A DNA stretch of 64,000 nucleotides from Planctomycetota bacterium (GCA_002746535.1 NVWA01000005.1:148047-212046), one strand, 5' to 3'. Counted from the stretch's first letter, positions 36,321 through 45,563 are shown. Translations and numbers: made by a program. Notes: generated by a model not told the origin, from the letters alone.

Positions 36321-37517
36321 TTAATTGTTCATTGACGCAATAGCTTCTTTATAAACATCCAGCAATGAGATATCTTTTAAGGTAGCAATTTTTTTACAAT
36401 CTTCAAATTCTGGAAAGATTTTTTCTTCGCCATTTAAAATTTTAATTTTCATTCGGATTTCTTCACCATACAACTCTATACTATGAACTTTTCGATCCCA
36501 CTCAACTTTATTATAAACCTGATACCGAAATCCAAAAGTGCTTGTTTCTTGAAATAAAACATTTTCTATAAGAGGAAGTTTATCCTCATTACATAATATA
36601 CAAATCTTCTGACCAACTCTATTTTTTTTCATATTAATTGTTTCTGTCCAAACATCTTGCTCACTAATGTTTAATAATTTCATGCAAGTATTACTCAAAA
36701 TTTCTGGAGACATATCATCAATATTTGTCTCAACTAAAAAGACTCTTTGTGATTTCAAATTCTCCTCAGAGCTTATGCCAACAATAACTCTTAACAAACC
36801 CATGACTCCTTGATATTCATTTTTTCCAGCACCATATCCAATATTCATAGTTGTCATCTTAGGAACAATTGAAACTTGATCTCCCAAAACAGCCATCATT
36901 GCAGAGCCAGTCGGAGTTGTAAGTTCTCCGGCAACATCTGTATAAATACATTCAAATCCACTACTTATTTTGATAGTTGCAGGAACTGGAATTGGCATCT
37001 TACCATGCGCACACTCAATCGACCCTTTACCAAAATGAAATTCGTTGAAATATATTTTTTCAATACCTAATAAATGCAGTCCTAAACAACCGCCAACAAT
37101 ATCAACAATACTATCTAAAGCTCCGACTTCATGAAAATGGATTTTTTCAATTGGCACACCATGCACTTTTGCTTCTGCATCTCCTAATAGCTCAAACACC
37201 TTAACTGCATTTTTTTTGACAACATCAGGAATCTTTGATTGTTGAATAATTTCAATTATTGTTTTTAAATGCCTATGTTCGCCATGATGATGTTCATGAT
37301 TATGAGTTTTTTCTTGCTGATCCTTTGCAAGAACTTCTATATATTCACCTTCCAATGAAGAACGCTTTTTTACAGAGCGGTGAATTTCAAATTCTGGAAC
37401 GCCTAAAGTTGATAACCCTTCTAATAATAATTTATAATCCAAGCCAGCACTTAAAAGGGATGATATAATCATGTCCCCAGCAACACCACTTGATAAATCA
37501 AAAAAGGCCGTCTTCAA
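36321..37517 (-). CDS. larC: Nickel pincer cofactor biosynthesis protein LarC
   Basis: 398 residues, one continuous frame, unlike the lactobacilli where larC is made by frameshifting. N-terminal FFDLSSGVAGDMIISSLL, a His-rich loop (72-83: HNHEHHHGEHRH) suited to nickel, and FHEVGALDSIVDIVG, HGKMPIPVPAT and ELTTPTGSAMM. LarC inserts nickel into the pyridinium-dithiocarboxylate mononucleotide made by LarB and LarE. Neither of them nor a LarA racemase is in the window. Followed after one base by the cyclase gene. Confidence 0.9.
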   Translation of the reverse strand: MKTAFFDLSSGVAGDMIISSLLSAGLDYKLLLEGLSTLGVPEFEIHRSVKKRSSLEGEYIEVLAKDQQEKTHNHEHHHGEHRHLKTIIEIIQQSKIPDVVKKNAVKVFELLGDAEAKVHGVPIEKIHFHEVGALDSIVDIVGGCLGLHLLGIEKIYFNEFHFGKGSIECAHGKMPIPVPATIKISSGFECIYTDVAGELTTPTGSAMMAVLGDQVSIVPKMTTMNIGYGAGKNEYQGVMGLLRVIVGISSEENLKSQRVFLVETNIDDMSPEILSNTCMKLLNISEQDVWTETINMKKNRVGQKICILCNEDKLPLIENVLFQETSTFGFRYQVYNKVEWDRKVHSIELYGEEIRMKIKILNGEEKIFPEFEDCKKIATLKDISLLDVYKEAIASMNN

Positions 37518-37684
37518 TTATTATCCTATCTCATCTATTAAAACAAAAATTATTATACATCCACAAGTGTAAATTACATTTTATTAATACCGTAATTATT
37601 AATCAACACCGGCAAATAAATAGAATTCAAACTATTTACAGCCATCCAAGCGCAAAAGTATTAATCTAACTTTCGGCCTGCATT

Positions 37685-37735
37685 AAAAAAAAATTGATGT
37701 TGAATATTGCCCTGCCAGAATAGGCAGGACATCAA
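37685..37735 (-). terminator. Rho-independent terminator of the zinc-ribbon repeat gene
   Basis: On the minus strand: TTGATGT, CCTGCC, loop TATTCT, GGCAGG, an internal loop, ACATCAA, then a run of nine T's. The GC stem (37711-37728) plus the outer seven-base stem gives a strong hairpin just after the stop at 37748. Confidence 0.85.
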
Positions 37736-37747
37736 AAGGCAATTTAC

Positions 37748-39451
37748 CTATTTATTTTTTTTCTTAAAGAGACCAAAAAAACCGCCACCTTTTTTCTTAG
37801 TTGGCTCATCTCTTGTAGATGCTCTTCTTGATCGTCTACTTCTTTTACCCGTTTTTTCTTCAGGAGTTTCTGGCATTTGAACGGTTTGCTCACCATCGAG
37901 ATCTTCATCAATGTTTACATCTTCTTCTTCAACGATCTCTTCTTCAAGCTCTGCATCAATTTCCTCTTCCACTTCTTCTTCTATTACTTCTTCTTCTACT
38001 TCTACTTCCTCATACTCTTCTTCCACTTCTTCTTCTATTATTTCTTCTTCCACTTCTACTTCTACTTCCTCATACTCTTCTTCTATTACTTCTTCTTCTA
38101 TTATTTCTTCTTCAACTTCTTCTTCTATTACTTCTTCTTCTATTATTTCTTCTTCAACTTCTTCTTCAACTTCTTCTTCTATTACTTCTTCTTCTATTAT
38201 TTCTTCTTCCACTTCTTCTTCTATTATCTCTTCTTCAATCTCTTCTTCTACTTCCTCTTCTATTATTTCTTCTTCAAGTTCTTCTTCGTACTCTTCTTCT
38301 ATTATCTCTTCTACAATCTCTTCTTCTACTTCCTCTTCTTCAAGTTCTTCTTCGTACTCTTCTTCTACCTCTTCTACAATCTCTTCTACTACTTCTTCTT
38401 CTATTATCTCTTCTTCTTCCTCTTCAAAATCAGAGACCTCAGAAACTTCGATATCCCCACCAACATCATCTAATTCCACTTCATCCATTGTTAGATCTTC
38501 TGGCGAAATTTCATCATCATACTCATCCAGCTCAACGATTGGCATGTTGACACTTGTTTCCTGTAAAATAATCTCAGGTTTTGTTTCCAACTCTTCAAGA
38601 TCTGGACTACTTTCAATAAAATCTGAAGTGCCTGGCATTAATGTTTGAGAACTACTAGATTCTAATTCTTCTATGGCCAATCGGTTACTTACTACACTGT
38701 CATTAATTTCTTTTTGACTATTTTCTAATTCACCAATAGTATTTTTTAATTCTTCCAACGCGGAGGAAATATTATTTGAATTCTTTAGATTCGAATCTAA
38801 TTGGGATTTTAAGTCATCAACAATCCCTTGAAGATTTGAATTGTCACCCGAAGGAGCTCCACCCTCAGACAAAGATGACGAAACATTCTCAATACTTGAC
38901 TCTAATTTTGTTTGTGAGGATTTAAGGTTTTCCTGCAGTGACTCAACATCTTCCAACTTACCATCAAAACCATCAACTCTGGAATTGATATTATCTACCG
39001 TCATTTGCATTTCTGCCAATAAACTTCTTAATTCATCTAATCCATTGATTGAATCAATAGAAATACTTTCAGCACTTCCACCTTCAGTGTTAATATCCTG
39101 TAATTCTTCTTCTATTACACCCAATTTACTTTCTAGAGAAAATATTTGATTTTGGAGCTCAGTGGTATTTTGCTCATCGCCTTCTTTACCACCACTATCG
39201 CCACCTTTTGATATTTTATTATCCAACTCATCCATTCGCTCTAGTAGGACAGCTAAATCCAAATCATGTTCAGAAATTTTGTCTTTTAATTCATCTAAAC
39301 CCGCATTACCAACGACAACTGAACCATCGGGTGGAACTTCACATTCATCTGTTTTGATAGTCTCATCACACTTAGAGCACTTAACTTTCTTACCCCTCAT
39401 ATCGTCATTGATTTTAAATTTAGCTTTACAACTAGGGCATCTAATCTTCAT
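37748..39451 (-). CDS. Zinc-ribbon protein with coiled coil and long Glu/Val/Ile repeat tract
   Basis: 567 residues. N-terminal MJ0042-type zinc ribbon (CPSC 5-8, CSKC 25-28), a coiled-coil region (about 55-285) with heptad-like DNINSRVDGFDGKLEDVESLQ, an acidic segment (290-340), then about 190 residues built almost only of E, V, I and Y (units such as EEEIIEEEVEEE), and a basic C-terminus (KRSRRSRRAS...KKGGGFFGLFKKKNK). The glutamates nearly all use GAA, giving an almost pure purine coding strand. SD AAGGAG is eight bases before the ATG. Function unknown; the charged tract should be extended or a charged helix. Own promoter and terminator flank it, so it is monocistronic. Confidence 0.75.
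   Translation of the reverse strand: MKIRCPSCKAKFKINDDMRGKKVKCSKCDETIKTDECEVPPDGSVVVGNAGLDELKDKISEHDLDLAVLLERMDELDNKISKGGDSGGKEGDEQNTTELQNQIFSLESKLGVIEEELQDINTEGGSAESISIDSINGLDELRSLLAEMQMTVDNINSRVDGFDGKLEDVESLQENLKSSQTKLESSIENVSSSLSEGGAPSGDNSNLQGIVDDLKSQLDSNLKNSNNISSALEELKNTIGELENSQKEINDSVVSNRLAIEELESSSSQTLMPGTSDFIESSPDLEELETKPEIILQETSVNMPIVELDEYDDEISPEDLTMDEVELDDVGGDIEVSEVSDFEEEEEEIIEEEVVEEIVEEVEEEYEEELEEEEVEEEIVEEIIEEEYEEELEEEIIEEEVEEEIEEEIIEEEVEEEIIEEEVIEEEVEEEVEEEIIEEEVIEEEVEEEIIEEEVIEEEYEEVEVEVEEEIIEEEVEEEYEEVEVEEEVIEEEVEEEIDAELEEEIVEEEDVNIDEDLDGEQTVQMPETPEEKTGKRSRRSRRASTRDEPTKKKGGGFFGLFKKKNK
37925..38425. repeat. Purine-rich degenerate tandem repeat encoding the acidic tract
   Basis: About 500 bases of CTTCTT/ATT units on the plus strand (GAAGAA/AAT on the coding strand). 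The units are short, mutually similar and of mixed length, consistent with growth by slippage. Because stops are rare in such DNA, all three plus-strand frames also stay open here. Confidence 0.8.
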
Positions 39452-39531
39452 GCGGATAACTCCTTAACGGATTATGTGGTTGGAAACAAAAGCGGTCTTG
39501 AAAAGACGCCTTGACTCAAAACGAGTCGGGG

Positions 39532-39559
39532 ATTATAGACCTAACTATAGCCTTGTCAA
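39532..39559 (-). promoter_or_regulatory. Consensus sigma-70 promoter of the zinc-ribbon repeat gene
   Basis: Minus strand TTGACA (39559-39554), 16-base spacer, TATAAT (39537-39532): full match to both hexamers. Transcription would begin near 39525, giving a 75-base leader that holds a short hairpin (GTCTT/AAGAC, near 39495-39508) followed by SD AAGGAG. Confidence 0.7.
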
Positions 39560-39706
39560 GTTGTCCTAAACCCTTACAAATTAATGCTTTAGTGGCAAAT
39601 GACACATGCTTGTTAACAAGATTACTACCCAACATATAGAATAAAATTTGCAGCAAAGCACTACCGATAGCATACTTAAAATATAATATATTTTGTGGCT
39701 AATCTA

Positions 39707-41461
39707 CTACACGGATTCGGAATAATAATCAGGCATTAAATCTCTTACCTCTGAGGATAGATAATTATAAATGTCTTTAGATGTTTTTTTAAACATAACG
39801 TCATTCGTTATTTCTTGAATCTTACTATAAGTCATCTTGCGAATCAGATTTTTAATAAATGGAATCGAATGACTAGATATAGAGAACTCTGTCAAACCAA
39901 AACCAATTAAAATTGGTATGTATGCTGGATTACTAGCCATTTCGCCACATAAACATACATCTATATTATATCTATTGGCAGCATCAATTGTCATTTTGAT
40001 TAGTTTTAACACCGCCGGATGACTAGCAGAATATAACCTCGAAACACTTTTATTATCTCTATCAACTGCCAGTGTATACTGAATTAAATCATTAGTACCT
40101 ATGGAAAAAAAATCTACCAGTGGAGCAATATCATCCGCGATAATGGCAATCGATGGCACCTCTACCATGATACCTACAGGGATTTTTTCGGCATATTTAA
40201 CACCTGCAATCGTCAATTCATGTTTTGCAATATCCAATTGATTCAAAGCCCATTTAAGCTCTTCAATACTACTAATCATTGGAAAAAGTATTTTAATATT
40301 ACCTAAAACAGATGCTCTAAGAATAGCCTTTAATTGAGTAATTAATATTGATGGATTCTCATAACAAAACCGAATCGATCTACAACCCAAAAATGGATTA
40401 CTTTCCTGATCAGCGCCAGTAACATCAGCAAATTTATCGGCACCTAAATCCATCGTGCGAATAACAAATGGTCTGCCCTTTAAATCTTTTGCTGCTGCTT
40501 CATAGGCATTATAATGCTGCTTTTCATTTGGAAATTGTTCTGTATCAACAAATAAAAATTCAGTCCGGTATAAACCAATGCCTTCTCCACCATTTTGAAT
40601 TATACCTTTTGCTTCTGTTGGAAACTCAATATTCCCAAAAAGAGAAACACGAAAGCCGTCTATTGTCTCAGCGGGCAAATGTCTTTCTTTAATAATGGCA
40701 TCTTCATATGCCTGAAACCTTATCTGTAATTTTTCATATTTCTCCAATGTTACTTCATCCGGATCCAATATGACATGACCCGTGTGACCATCCAAAATGA
40801 TTGTCTGATCATCGACTAACTCTTTAGTTAAACCTTCGACACCAACAATTCCAGGTAATCCAACGGCTCTTAGCATTATAGAAAAATGTGAAGTAGCACC
40901 ACCAAGTTCAGTAGCAACTCCCTTTACAAATTTATTATTTAAAATGACAGCCTGCGAAGGCCTTAAAGATCTAGCCACATAAACAGCGTCTTTGGTAATA
41001 AATTTTGAGATATCCCCCGTTACGCCCATTAGAATCTTTAATAATCGTCTTTCAATATCATCAATATCCGCAACGCGTTGGGATAACACACTGTCTTTTC
41101 CCATCGATTGAAACATTTTTTTATATTTTTTAAAAATTGTCGTAACGGCATATTCAGCTGAAAATAAATTATTTCTAATTCTTAATTCAGTATCTTTCTG
41201 TATCGTCTCATCTTCTAAAATATGTTTATGAGAGTCAAAAATTTCAGCAAAATCTTGGCCAATAGATTCCGACACTCTAATTTTAGTTTTATCTAAGTTT
41301 TCTTTAGCTTGTCTACAAGCGCTCTGATAGCGTTCTATTTCATTATCTATTTTATCATCGGAAATGAATCGATCAGGAAACGGAAAACTTTCAGAAAGAA
41401 TAGTCTTTACTTGATGGACGACAATCCCAGGAGATACTGGAATTCCCTTAAATATTTTCAT
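39707..41461 (-). CDS. ptsI: PTS enzyme I (phosphoenolpyruvate-protein phosphotransferase)
   Basis: 584 residues. The phosphorylated histidine is in GGATSHFSIMLRAVGLPGIVG; the PEP-binding C-terminal barrel has GIGLYRTEFLF, IRTMDLGADK, FFSIGTNDLIQYTLAVDR and CGEMASNP with the catalytic cysteine. No GAF or PAS extension, so it is a general EI in length rather than PtsP. It starts nine bases after ptsH, so co-transcribed. Phosphate would flow PEP to EI, HPr and the EIIA at 42049. No EIIB/C permease is in the window. Confidence 0.92.
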   Translation of the reverse strand: MKIFKGIPVSPGIVVHQVKTILSESFPFPDRFISDDKIDNEIERYQSACRQAKENLDKTKIRVSESIGQDFAEIFDSHKHILEDETIQKDTELRIRNNLFSAEYAVTTIFKKYKKMFQSMGKDSVLSQRVADIDDIERRLLKILMGVTGDISKFITKDAVYVARSLRPSQAVILNNKFVKGVATELGGATSHFSIMLRAVGLPGIVGVEGLTKELVDDQTIILDGHTGHVILDPDEVTLEKYEKLQIRFQAYEDAIIKERHLPAETIDGFRVSLFGNIEFPTEAKGIIQNGGEGIGLYRTEFLFVDTEQFPNEKQHYNAYEAAAKDLKGRPFVIRTMDLGADKFADVTGADQESNPFLGCRSIRFCYENPSILITQLKAILRASVLGNIKILFPMISSIEELKWALNQLDIAKHELTIAGVKYAEKIPVGIMVEVPSIAIIADDIAPLVDFFSIGTNDLIQYTLAVDRDNKSVSRLYSASHPAVLKLIKMTIDAANRYNIDVCLCGEMASNPAYIPILIGFGLTEFSISSHSIPFIKNLIRKMTYSKIQEITNDVMFKKTSKDIYNYLSSEVRDLMPDYYSESV

Positions 41462-41470
41462 CTGATTATT

Positions 41471-41740
41471 TTAAGTTTCTAAAAATTTATTCTGAATTAA
41501 ATTATCAATTTCATCCATGAGAAGTTCAGAATCATCACCTTCAATTGTAAAGGTAAGTTCTGCACCATGCTCGGCACCCAGCATTAAAAGATTTATCACC
41601 CTTTTAGCATCAACTTCCATATCGCTAAAGGAAACCTTTACTTTACTGTCAAATTTTGCTACTAATTCAGCAATTTTTGTGGCAGGTCTCGCATGTAAAC
41701 CATTTTCATTAACTAATTTAAATGATTTTGTAACAGCCAT
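41471..41740 (-). CDS. ptsH: HPr phosphocarrier protein lacking the regulatory serine
   Basis: About 89 residues from ATG 41740 (MAVTKSFKL, aligning with HPr starts); ATGs at 41746 and 41749 are alternatives. Active His in NGLHARPAT. The second conserved segment, VNAKSIMGLMSLGA in most HPr proteins, reads VDAKRVINLLMLGA: Ser46 is replaced by Arg, so HPr kinase/phosphorylase cannot act on it. Behaves as an HPr for a regulatory PTS. Nine bases before ptsI. Confidence 0.9.
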   Translation of the reverse strand: MAVTKSFKLVNENGLHARPATKIAELVAKFDSKVKVSFSDMEVDAKRVINLLMLGAEHGAELTFTIEGDDSELLMDEIDNLIQNKFLET

Positions 41741-41749
41741 ATTCATCAT

Positions 41750-42048
41750 CTTTAAAAAAGGATCTATCTTTGAAAACAGATCACATAAATCAAAATACTA
41801 TATAAGAATTTTCTTATTTCCAGAAAAAATAAAGAATGTACTGAAAATAGAAATGAACTCTAAATTAAAGCGGCGCATTATACGTAATGGATAATAATCG
41901 TCAAACCAATGAGAAATAACTTTCAAAACTCAAGTGACAAATTGAAAAAATTATCACTAAAGAATTTAATATATGGGCTTCTAAACTATAGTCAAACCAG
42001 AAGTTGCCGATTTACTATTTGAAAAAAGCTAACTAGGATACAGCATAA
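41750..42048 (-). other. Intergenic region between ptsN-like and ptsH genes
   Basis: 299 bases without a gene. It holds a hairpin (ATAAGAA-TT-TTCTTAT, 41802-41817) and GATCT/AGATC arms near 41761-41783. No clear promoter hexamers; ptsHI may use a weak promoter here or be read from the upstream hpf/ptsN promoter. Confidence 0.35.
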
Positions 42049-42522
42049 TTAAGCAATTTCCGCTTCGTAATCCTCTATGGTTTCTAAGATTATTTCTTCT
42101 GAAGTTGCTTCTTTCAAATAACGAAAAAATCGTTCATTTTTCATCAATGAAGCTATTGCTTTCAACGCCTCTGAATGCAAAGAGGAATTTTCTTTGGGCA
42201 ATACAATTAAAAATAAAATTTTTACTGGTTTACCGTCGATGGATTGAAACTCAATATCATTTTTTGCGACTGAAATATACAGCTGAACTTCATCCTGTTT
42301 GCCAATTCGGCAATGGGGTATTGCACCACCATTACCAATTCCAGTACTTCCAGTTCCTTCACGTTCCATGATCGCATTTTTCAGTTTTGTACGCTGAATC
42401 TTACTATATTTACCTCGATTACAGAACGCCGTTAATGTTTCATCGATAGCTGGTTCCTTTTCAGTCGCTTCAATCCCAACCAAAACACCGCCATTTTTAA
42501 CCATATCCATTATAAAAGTCAT
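42049..42522 (-). CDS. ptsN: PTS EIIA, nitrogen/fructose type (PtsN-like)
   Basis: 157 residues with the EIIA-type-2 fold. The phospho-accepting histidine is in GTGSTGIGNGGAIPHCR (usual GIGNGIAIPH); later LFLIVLPKENSSLHSEALKAIASL is typical. Acts as a regulator phosphorylated by HPr rather than as part of a sugar permease. Five bases after hpf, matching the hpf-ptsN neighbourhood of PTS-Ntr in Proteobacteria; rpoN and rapZ are not seen. Confidence 0.85.
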   Translation of the reverse strand: MTFIMDMVKNGGVLVGIEATEKEPAIDETLTAFCNRGKYSKIQRTKLKNAIMEREGTGSTGIGNGGAIPHCRIGKQDEVQLYISVAKNDIEFQSIDGKPVKILFLIVLPKENSSLHSEALKAIASLMKNERFFRYLKEATSEEIILETIEDYEAEIA

Positions 42523-42527
42523 ATTAT

Positions 42528-42857
42528 TTATTCACTTACTGGAGCAACTCTGTTAGAAGGACGTCTACGATCTTGCGACTTTCCTTTAATTTGCGTTAAT
42601 TTTTTTTCCAAAATATCATGAACCTTATCAATACAGGCATAACAATCTTTATTTTCTTTTTTGATAACAAAATTTTCGTGGTTATCCACATGGGCAATCA
42701 CTTCTACGATATGCATCATGGAATTAGATTGAAATACAACCTCCAATCGCGACAAAAATTTCAAGTATTTATCCATAGGACCAAATTTATCATTGGTGTA
42801 GGCCCGCATGGATTCAGTCACTTCCATATGTCTTGCAGAAATATCAATATTTAGCAT
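42528..42857 (-). CDS. hpf: Ribosome hibernation promoting factor, short form
   Basis: 109 residues. The entry NIDISARHMEVTESMRAYTNDKFGPMDKYL and the following alternating strands with IDKVHDILEKKLTQIKGK match the N-terminal HPF/YfiA domain. The long-form C-terminal dimerisation domain is missing. Binds the decoding region of resting 30S/100S ribosomes. SD GGAG precedes the ATG, and a hairpin lies in the leader. Same transcript as the EIIA gene. Confidence 0.88.
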   Translation of the reverse strand: MLNIDISARHMEVTESMRAYTNDKFGPMDKYLKFLSRLEVVFQSNSMMHIVEVIAHVDNHENFVIKKENKDCYACIDKVHDILEKKLTQIKGKSQDRRRPSNRVAPVSE

Positions 42858-42900
42858 ATTTTCTCCTCAATTCTTGAAAAAAAGATTTACTGACTAGAAT

Positions 42901-42936
42901 CTACCTCAATATTCAGGTAGCTTAATCATCATTATA
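42901..42936 (-). promoter_or_regulatory. Promoter -10 and leader hairpin of hpf
   Basis: Minus strand TATAAT (42936-42931) with no clear -35, then a leader hairpin CTACCT/AGGTAG with eight-base loop (42901-42920), about 45 bases before the ATG. The hairpin could affect stability or translation of the hpf mRNA; weak evidence. Confidence 0.35.
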
Positions 42937-43020
42937 GCATAGACTCAGTTGTTTTGTTAGATGTTAATTCCTCAACTTCTTCATTTTACTAAAAATTGTT
43001 ATGGGAAACTACTTTATTAA

Positions 43021-44634
43021 ATGAGAGACGATTTCCTGATCAATCACGATTTTTCGATGACCCCATTTTTTCTATGTGATTGTTTGATTATTGGCGCCGG
43101 CGCCGCTGGGCTTCGAGCCGCAATTGAAGCTTCAAAATACGGAAATGTGCTCGTCCTCATCAAAAAAGATATAACATTTAGTAACACTCAATATGCCCAA
43201 GGCGGTATTGCTGTTGTTATGAACTCCAAAGACTCCTACGAATCGCATATTACTGATACAATTGTTGCAGGATCAAACTTTTGCAATAAAAAAGCCGTTG
43301 AACATTTAGTAAAAGAAGGGCCGAAGCGAGTCAAAGACCTTATTCATTGGGGTGCCCAATTCGACAAAAAACAAAATGGTCATTTAAAATTCACAACAGA
43401 AGGCGGCCACACAAAAGCTAGAATTTTACATGCGGGCGGAGATGCCACCGGCAAAGAAATCGTCAAGACACTTTATCAAAAAGCAAATTCAATTGATAAT
43501 ATTAAAATTTTAGAAAATCATTTTGCGATTGATCTCCTCCACCATGAAAAAACATGTTATGGTGTTTTAGCCCTTGATTTAAATAGTAAGAAAAAAATAG
43601 GCGTCTTAGCCAAGCAAGTAATCTTAGCTAGCGGAGGCTCAGGTTGTGTTTATCAAGACACTACTAATCCTTTAGGAGCAACAGGTGATGGATGCGCTTT
43701 AGCTTTTAGAGCAGGAGCAAATTTAGTGAATATGGAATTTATGCAATTCCATCCCACAACTCTGTATATAGCAGGCGCACCAAGGTTCCTAATATCTGAA
43801 GCCGCTAGAGGTGAAGGTGCCATATTAAGAGATGATCGCGGGGTTGCTTTTATGGCCAAATATCATCCACTCAAAGATTTAGCTCCTAGAGATATTGTAA
43901 GTAAAGCCATAACAGATTTAATGATTGAGAGATCACTAAATAATGTTTATTTAGACCTAAGACATTTAGATTCAAAATTTTTGAAAAAAAGGTTTCCTAA
44001 TATAATGGAAGTTTGCTTGTCCTTTAATATTAACATCGCCAAAGATTTAATTCCTGTTAGGCCAAGCGCGCACTACCATATGGGTGGGATCAAAACAGAT
44101 TTTAAAGGCAAAACAAATATAAAAAATTTATATGCCTGCGGAGAAACAGCTTCTACTGGATGCCATGGAGCAAATCGTTTGGCAAGTAATTCTTTACTAG
44201 AAGCTTTAGTATTTGGTAAAAATGCTGGTGACTGTTTAAAACTTCATATCAATCAAAAATTAATAGGACACCCATTAGATAAAATTAAATCAACCACAAA
44301 AAACAATCTTAGCAATGAGGATATTGATTTCTTTGACATTTTGTCTAGTGCCAGAAGTATCATGTGGAAAAAAGCTGGTGTCTATCGGGATAAAGACTCT
44401 CTCCTTAAAGCTTCAAGATTATTAAAAGGCTGGCACAAATCAATAATGAAACATGAACTATCAGAAGTCAATCATTTTGAAACTGTAAATATTCTAACAA
44501 TAGCACTATTAATTACTCAAAGTGCATTAAAAAGAGAAGAAAGCCGTGGCTCCCACCAACGCTCTGATTTCCCCTTTACTGAAAAGAGATGGAAATCAAA
44601 ACATGTTGAACTCAATAAGGAAACAATAACATAA
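43021..44634 (+). CDS. nadB: L-aspartate oxidase
   Basis: 537 residues. FAD entry CLIIGAGAAGLRAA (20-33), TQYAQGGIAV, GDATGKEIVKTL, EFMQFHPTTL, RGEGAILRD, and YHMGGIKTD...LYACGETASTGCHGANRLASNSLLEAL. The catalytic Arg of the NadB family lies in APRDIVSKAI. It forms iminoaspartate for NAD synthesis. The first 15 residues are variable, so a start slightly downstream is possible. A NadA or NadC gene is not adjacent; moxR follows. Confidence 0.92.
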   Translation: MRDDFLINHDFSMTPFFLCDCLIIGAGAAGLRAAIEASKYGNVLVLIKKDITFSNTQYAQGGIAVVMNSKDSYESHITDTIVAGSNFCNKKAVEHLVKEGPKRVKDLIHWGAQFDKKQNGHLKFTTEGGHTKARILHAGGDATGKEIVKTLYQKANSIDNIKILENHFAIDLLHHEKTCYGVLALDLNSKKKIGVLAKQVILASGGSGCVYQDTTNPLGATGDGCALAFRAGANLVNMEFMQFHPTTLYIAGAPRFLISEAARGEGAILRDDRGVAFMAKYHPLKDLAPRDIVSKAITDLMIERSLNNVYLDLRHLDSKFLKKRFPNIMEVCLSFNINIAKDLIPVRPSAHYHMGGIKTDFKGKTNIKNLYACGETASTGCHGANRLASNSLLEALVFGKNAGDCLKLHINQKLIGHPLDKIKSTTKNNLSNEDIDFFDILSSARSIMWKKAGVYRDKDSLLKASRLLKGWHKSIMKHELSEVNHFETVNILTIALLITQSALKREESRGSHQRSDFPFTEKRWKSKHVELNKETIT

Positions 44635-44636
44635 AA

Positions 44637-45563
44637 ATGATCGATAAAATAAATTTATTAAAACAAAATATTATAAAAATTATTAAAGGTAAAGATCAAG
44701 AGATCGATACTATCATCACAATTTTTCTAGCTGGCGGGCACATTCTAATAGAAGATGTACCTGGTGTGGGTAAAACAACTCTATCAAAGGCACTTGCCTT
44801 ATCTATTAATTGTTCGTTTAAAAGAATTCAATTTACACCTGACCTTTTACCTGCGGATATATTAGGTGGCTCAGTTTATAATGCAAAAGAAGGAACTTTT
44901 GATTTCAGAAAAGGTCCCATATTTGGAAATATTATTCTAGCAGATGAAATCAATAGAGCTTCTCCAAGAACCCAAAGTAGTTTATTAGAATCCATGAGCG
45001 AACAACAAGTAACTATTGAAGGAGAAACTCATCAGTTAATGTCTCCTTTTATTGTTATAGCAACTCAGAATCCTGTAGATTTTCATGGTACTTACCCATT
45101 ACCTGAAGCGCAAATGGACCGGTTCTCTGCTTCAATTTCCTTAGGATATCCAAATGCTAAGAATGAAATGGAAATGCTTTATGCCCAAAAAGGAGATCAT
45201 CCCGTCAAACAAATCCAGCCAATAATGAACTCTGAAGATATTAATTCTATTAAAGAAAATATTAATCAAATACATGTAGATCAAAATATTGCGAAATACA
45301 TAATCAACATTATCAATACTACAAGATCACATGTCGATATTGACTTAGGTTTAAGCCCAAGAGCGGGATTAGCAATGTTTCGTTGTGCGCAATCAGCTGC
45401 ATTCATGAATGAAAGAGATCATGTTATACCAGATGATATTAAATCTTTAGCTCCTACAGTATTCGCGCACCGATTAATTTTGAAAAACAAACGAGATAAA
45501 ACAATATCAATAAAGAAAGAGTTAGTTAACTCCATTCTGGATGAAATAAAAGTGCCGGTCTAA
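44637..45563 (+). CDS. MoxR-family AAA+ ATPase
   Basis: 308 residues with Walker A GVGKTTLS, Walker B IILADEINRASP, sensor ATQNP and the MoxR FHGTYPLPEAQMDRF block. MoxR ATPases act as chaperone-like partners of DUF58/von Willebrand proteins. Here it heads a three-gene operon with DUF58 and transglutaminase-like genes (one-base TAATG overlap with the next). Confidence 0.92.
   Translation: MIDKINLLKQNIIKIIKGKDQEIDTIITIFLAGGHILIEDVPGVGKTTLSKALALSINCSFKRIQFTPDLLPADILGGSVYNAKEGTFDFRKGPIFGNIILADEINRASPRTQSSLLESMSEQQVTIEGETHQLMSPFIVIATQNPVDFHGTYPLPEAQMDRFSASISLGYPNAKNEMEMLYAQKGDHPVKQIQPIMNSEDINSIKENINQIHVDQNIAKYIINIINTTRSHVDIDLGLSPRAGLAMFRCAQSAAFMNERDHVIPDDIKSLAPTVFAHRLILKNKRDKTISIKKELVNSILDEIKVPV

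Noticed and set aside
37925..38425. Possible CRISPR array
   Set aside because: The units are short, run together and have no spacers; they encode an acidic tract.
37819..38648. Long plus-strand frames rich in Leu, Ser or Phe opposite the repeat gene
   Set aside because: All three frames stay open only because the repeat lacks stop triplets; the minus-strand frame has the zinc ribbon, promoter, SD and terminator.
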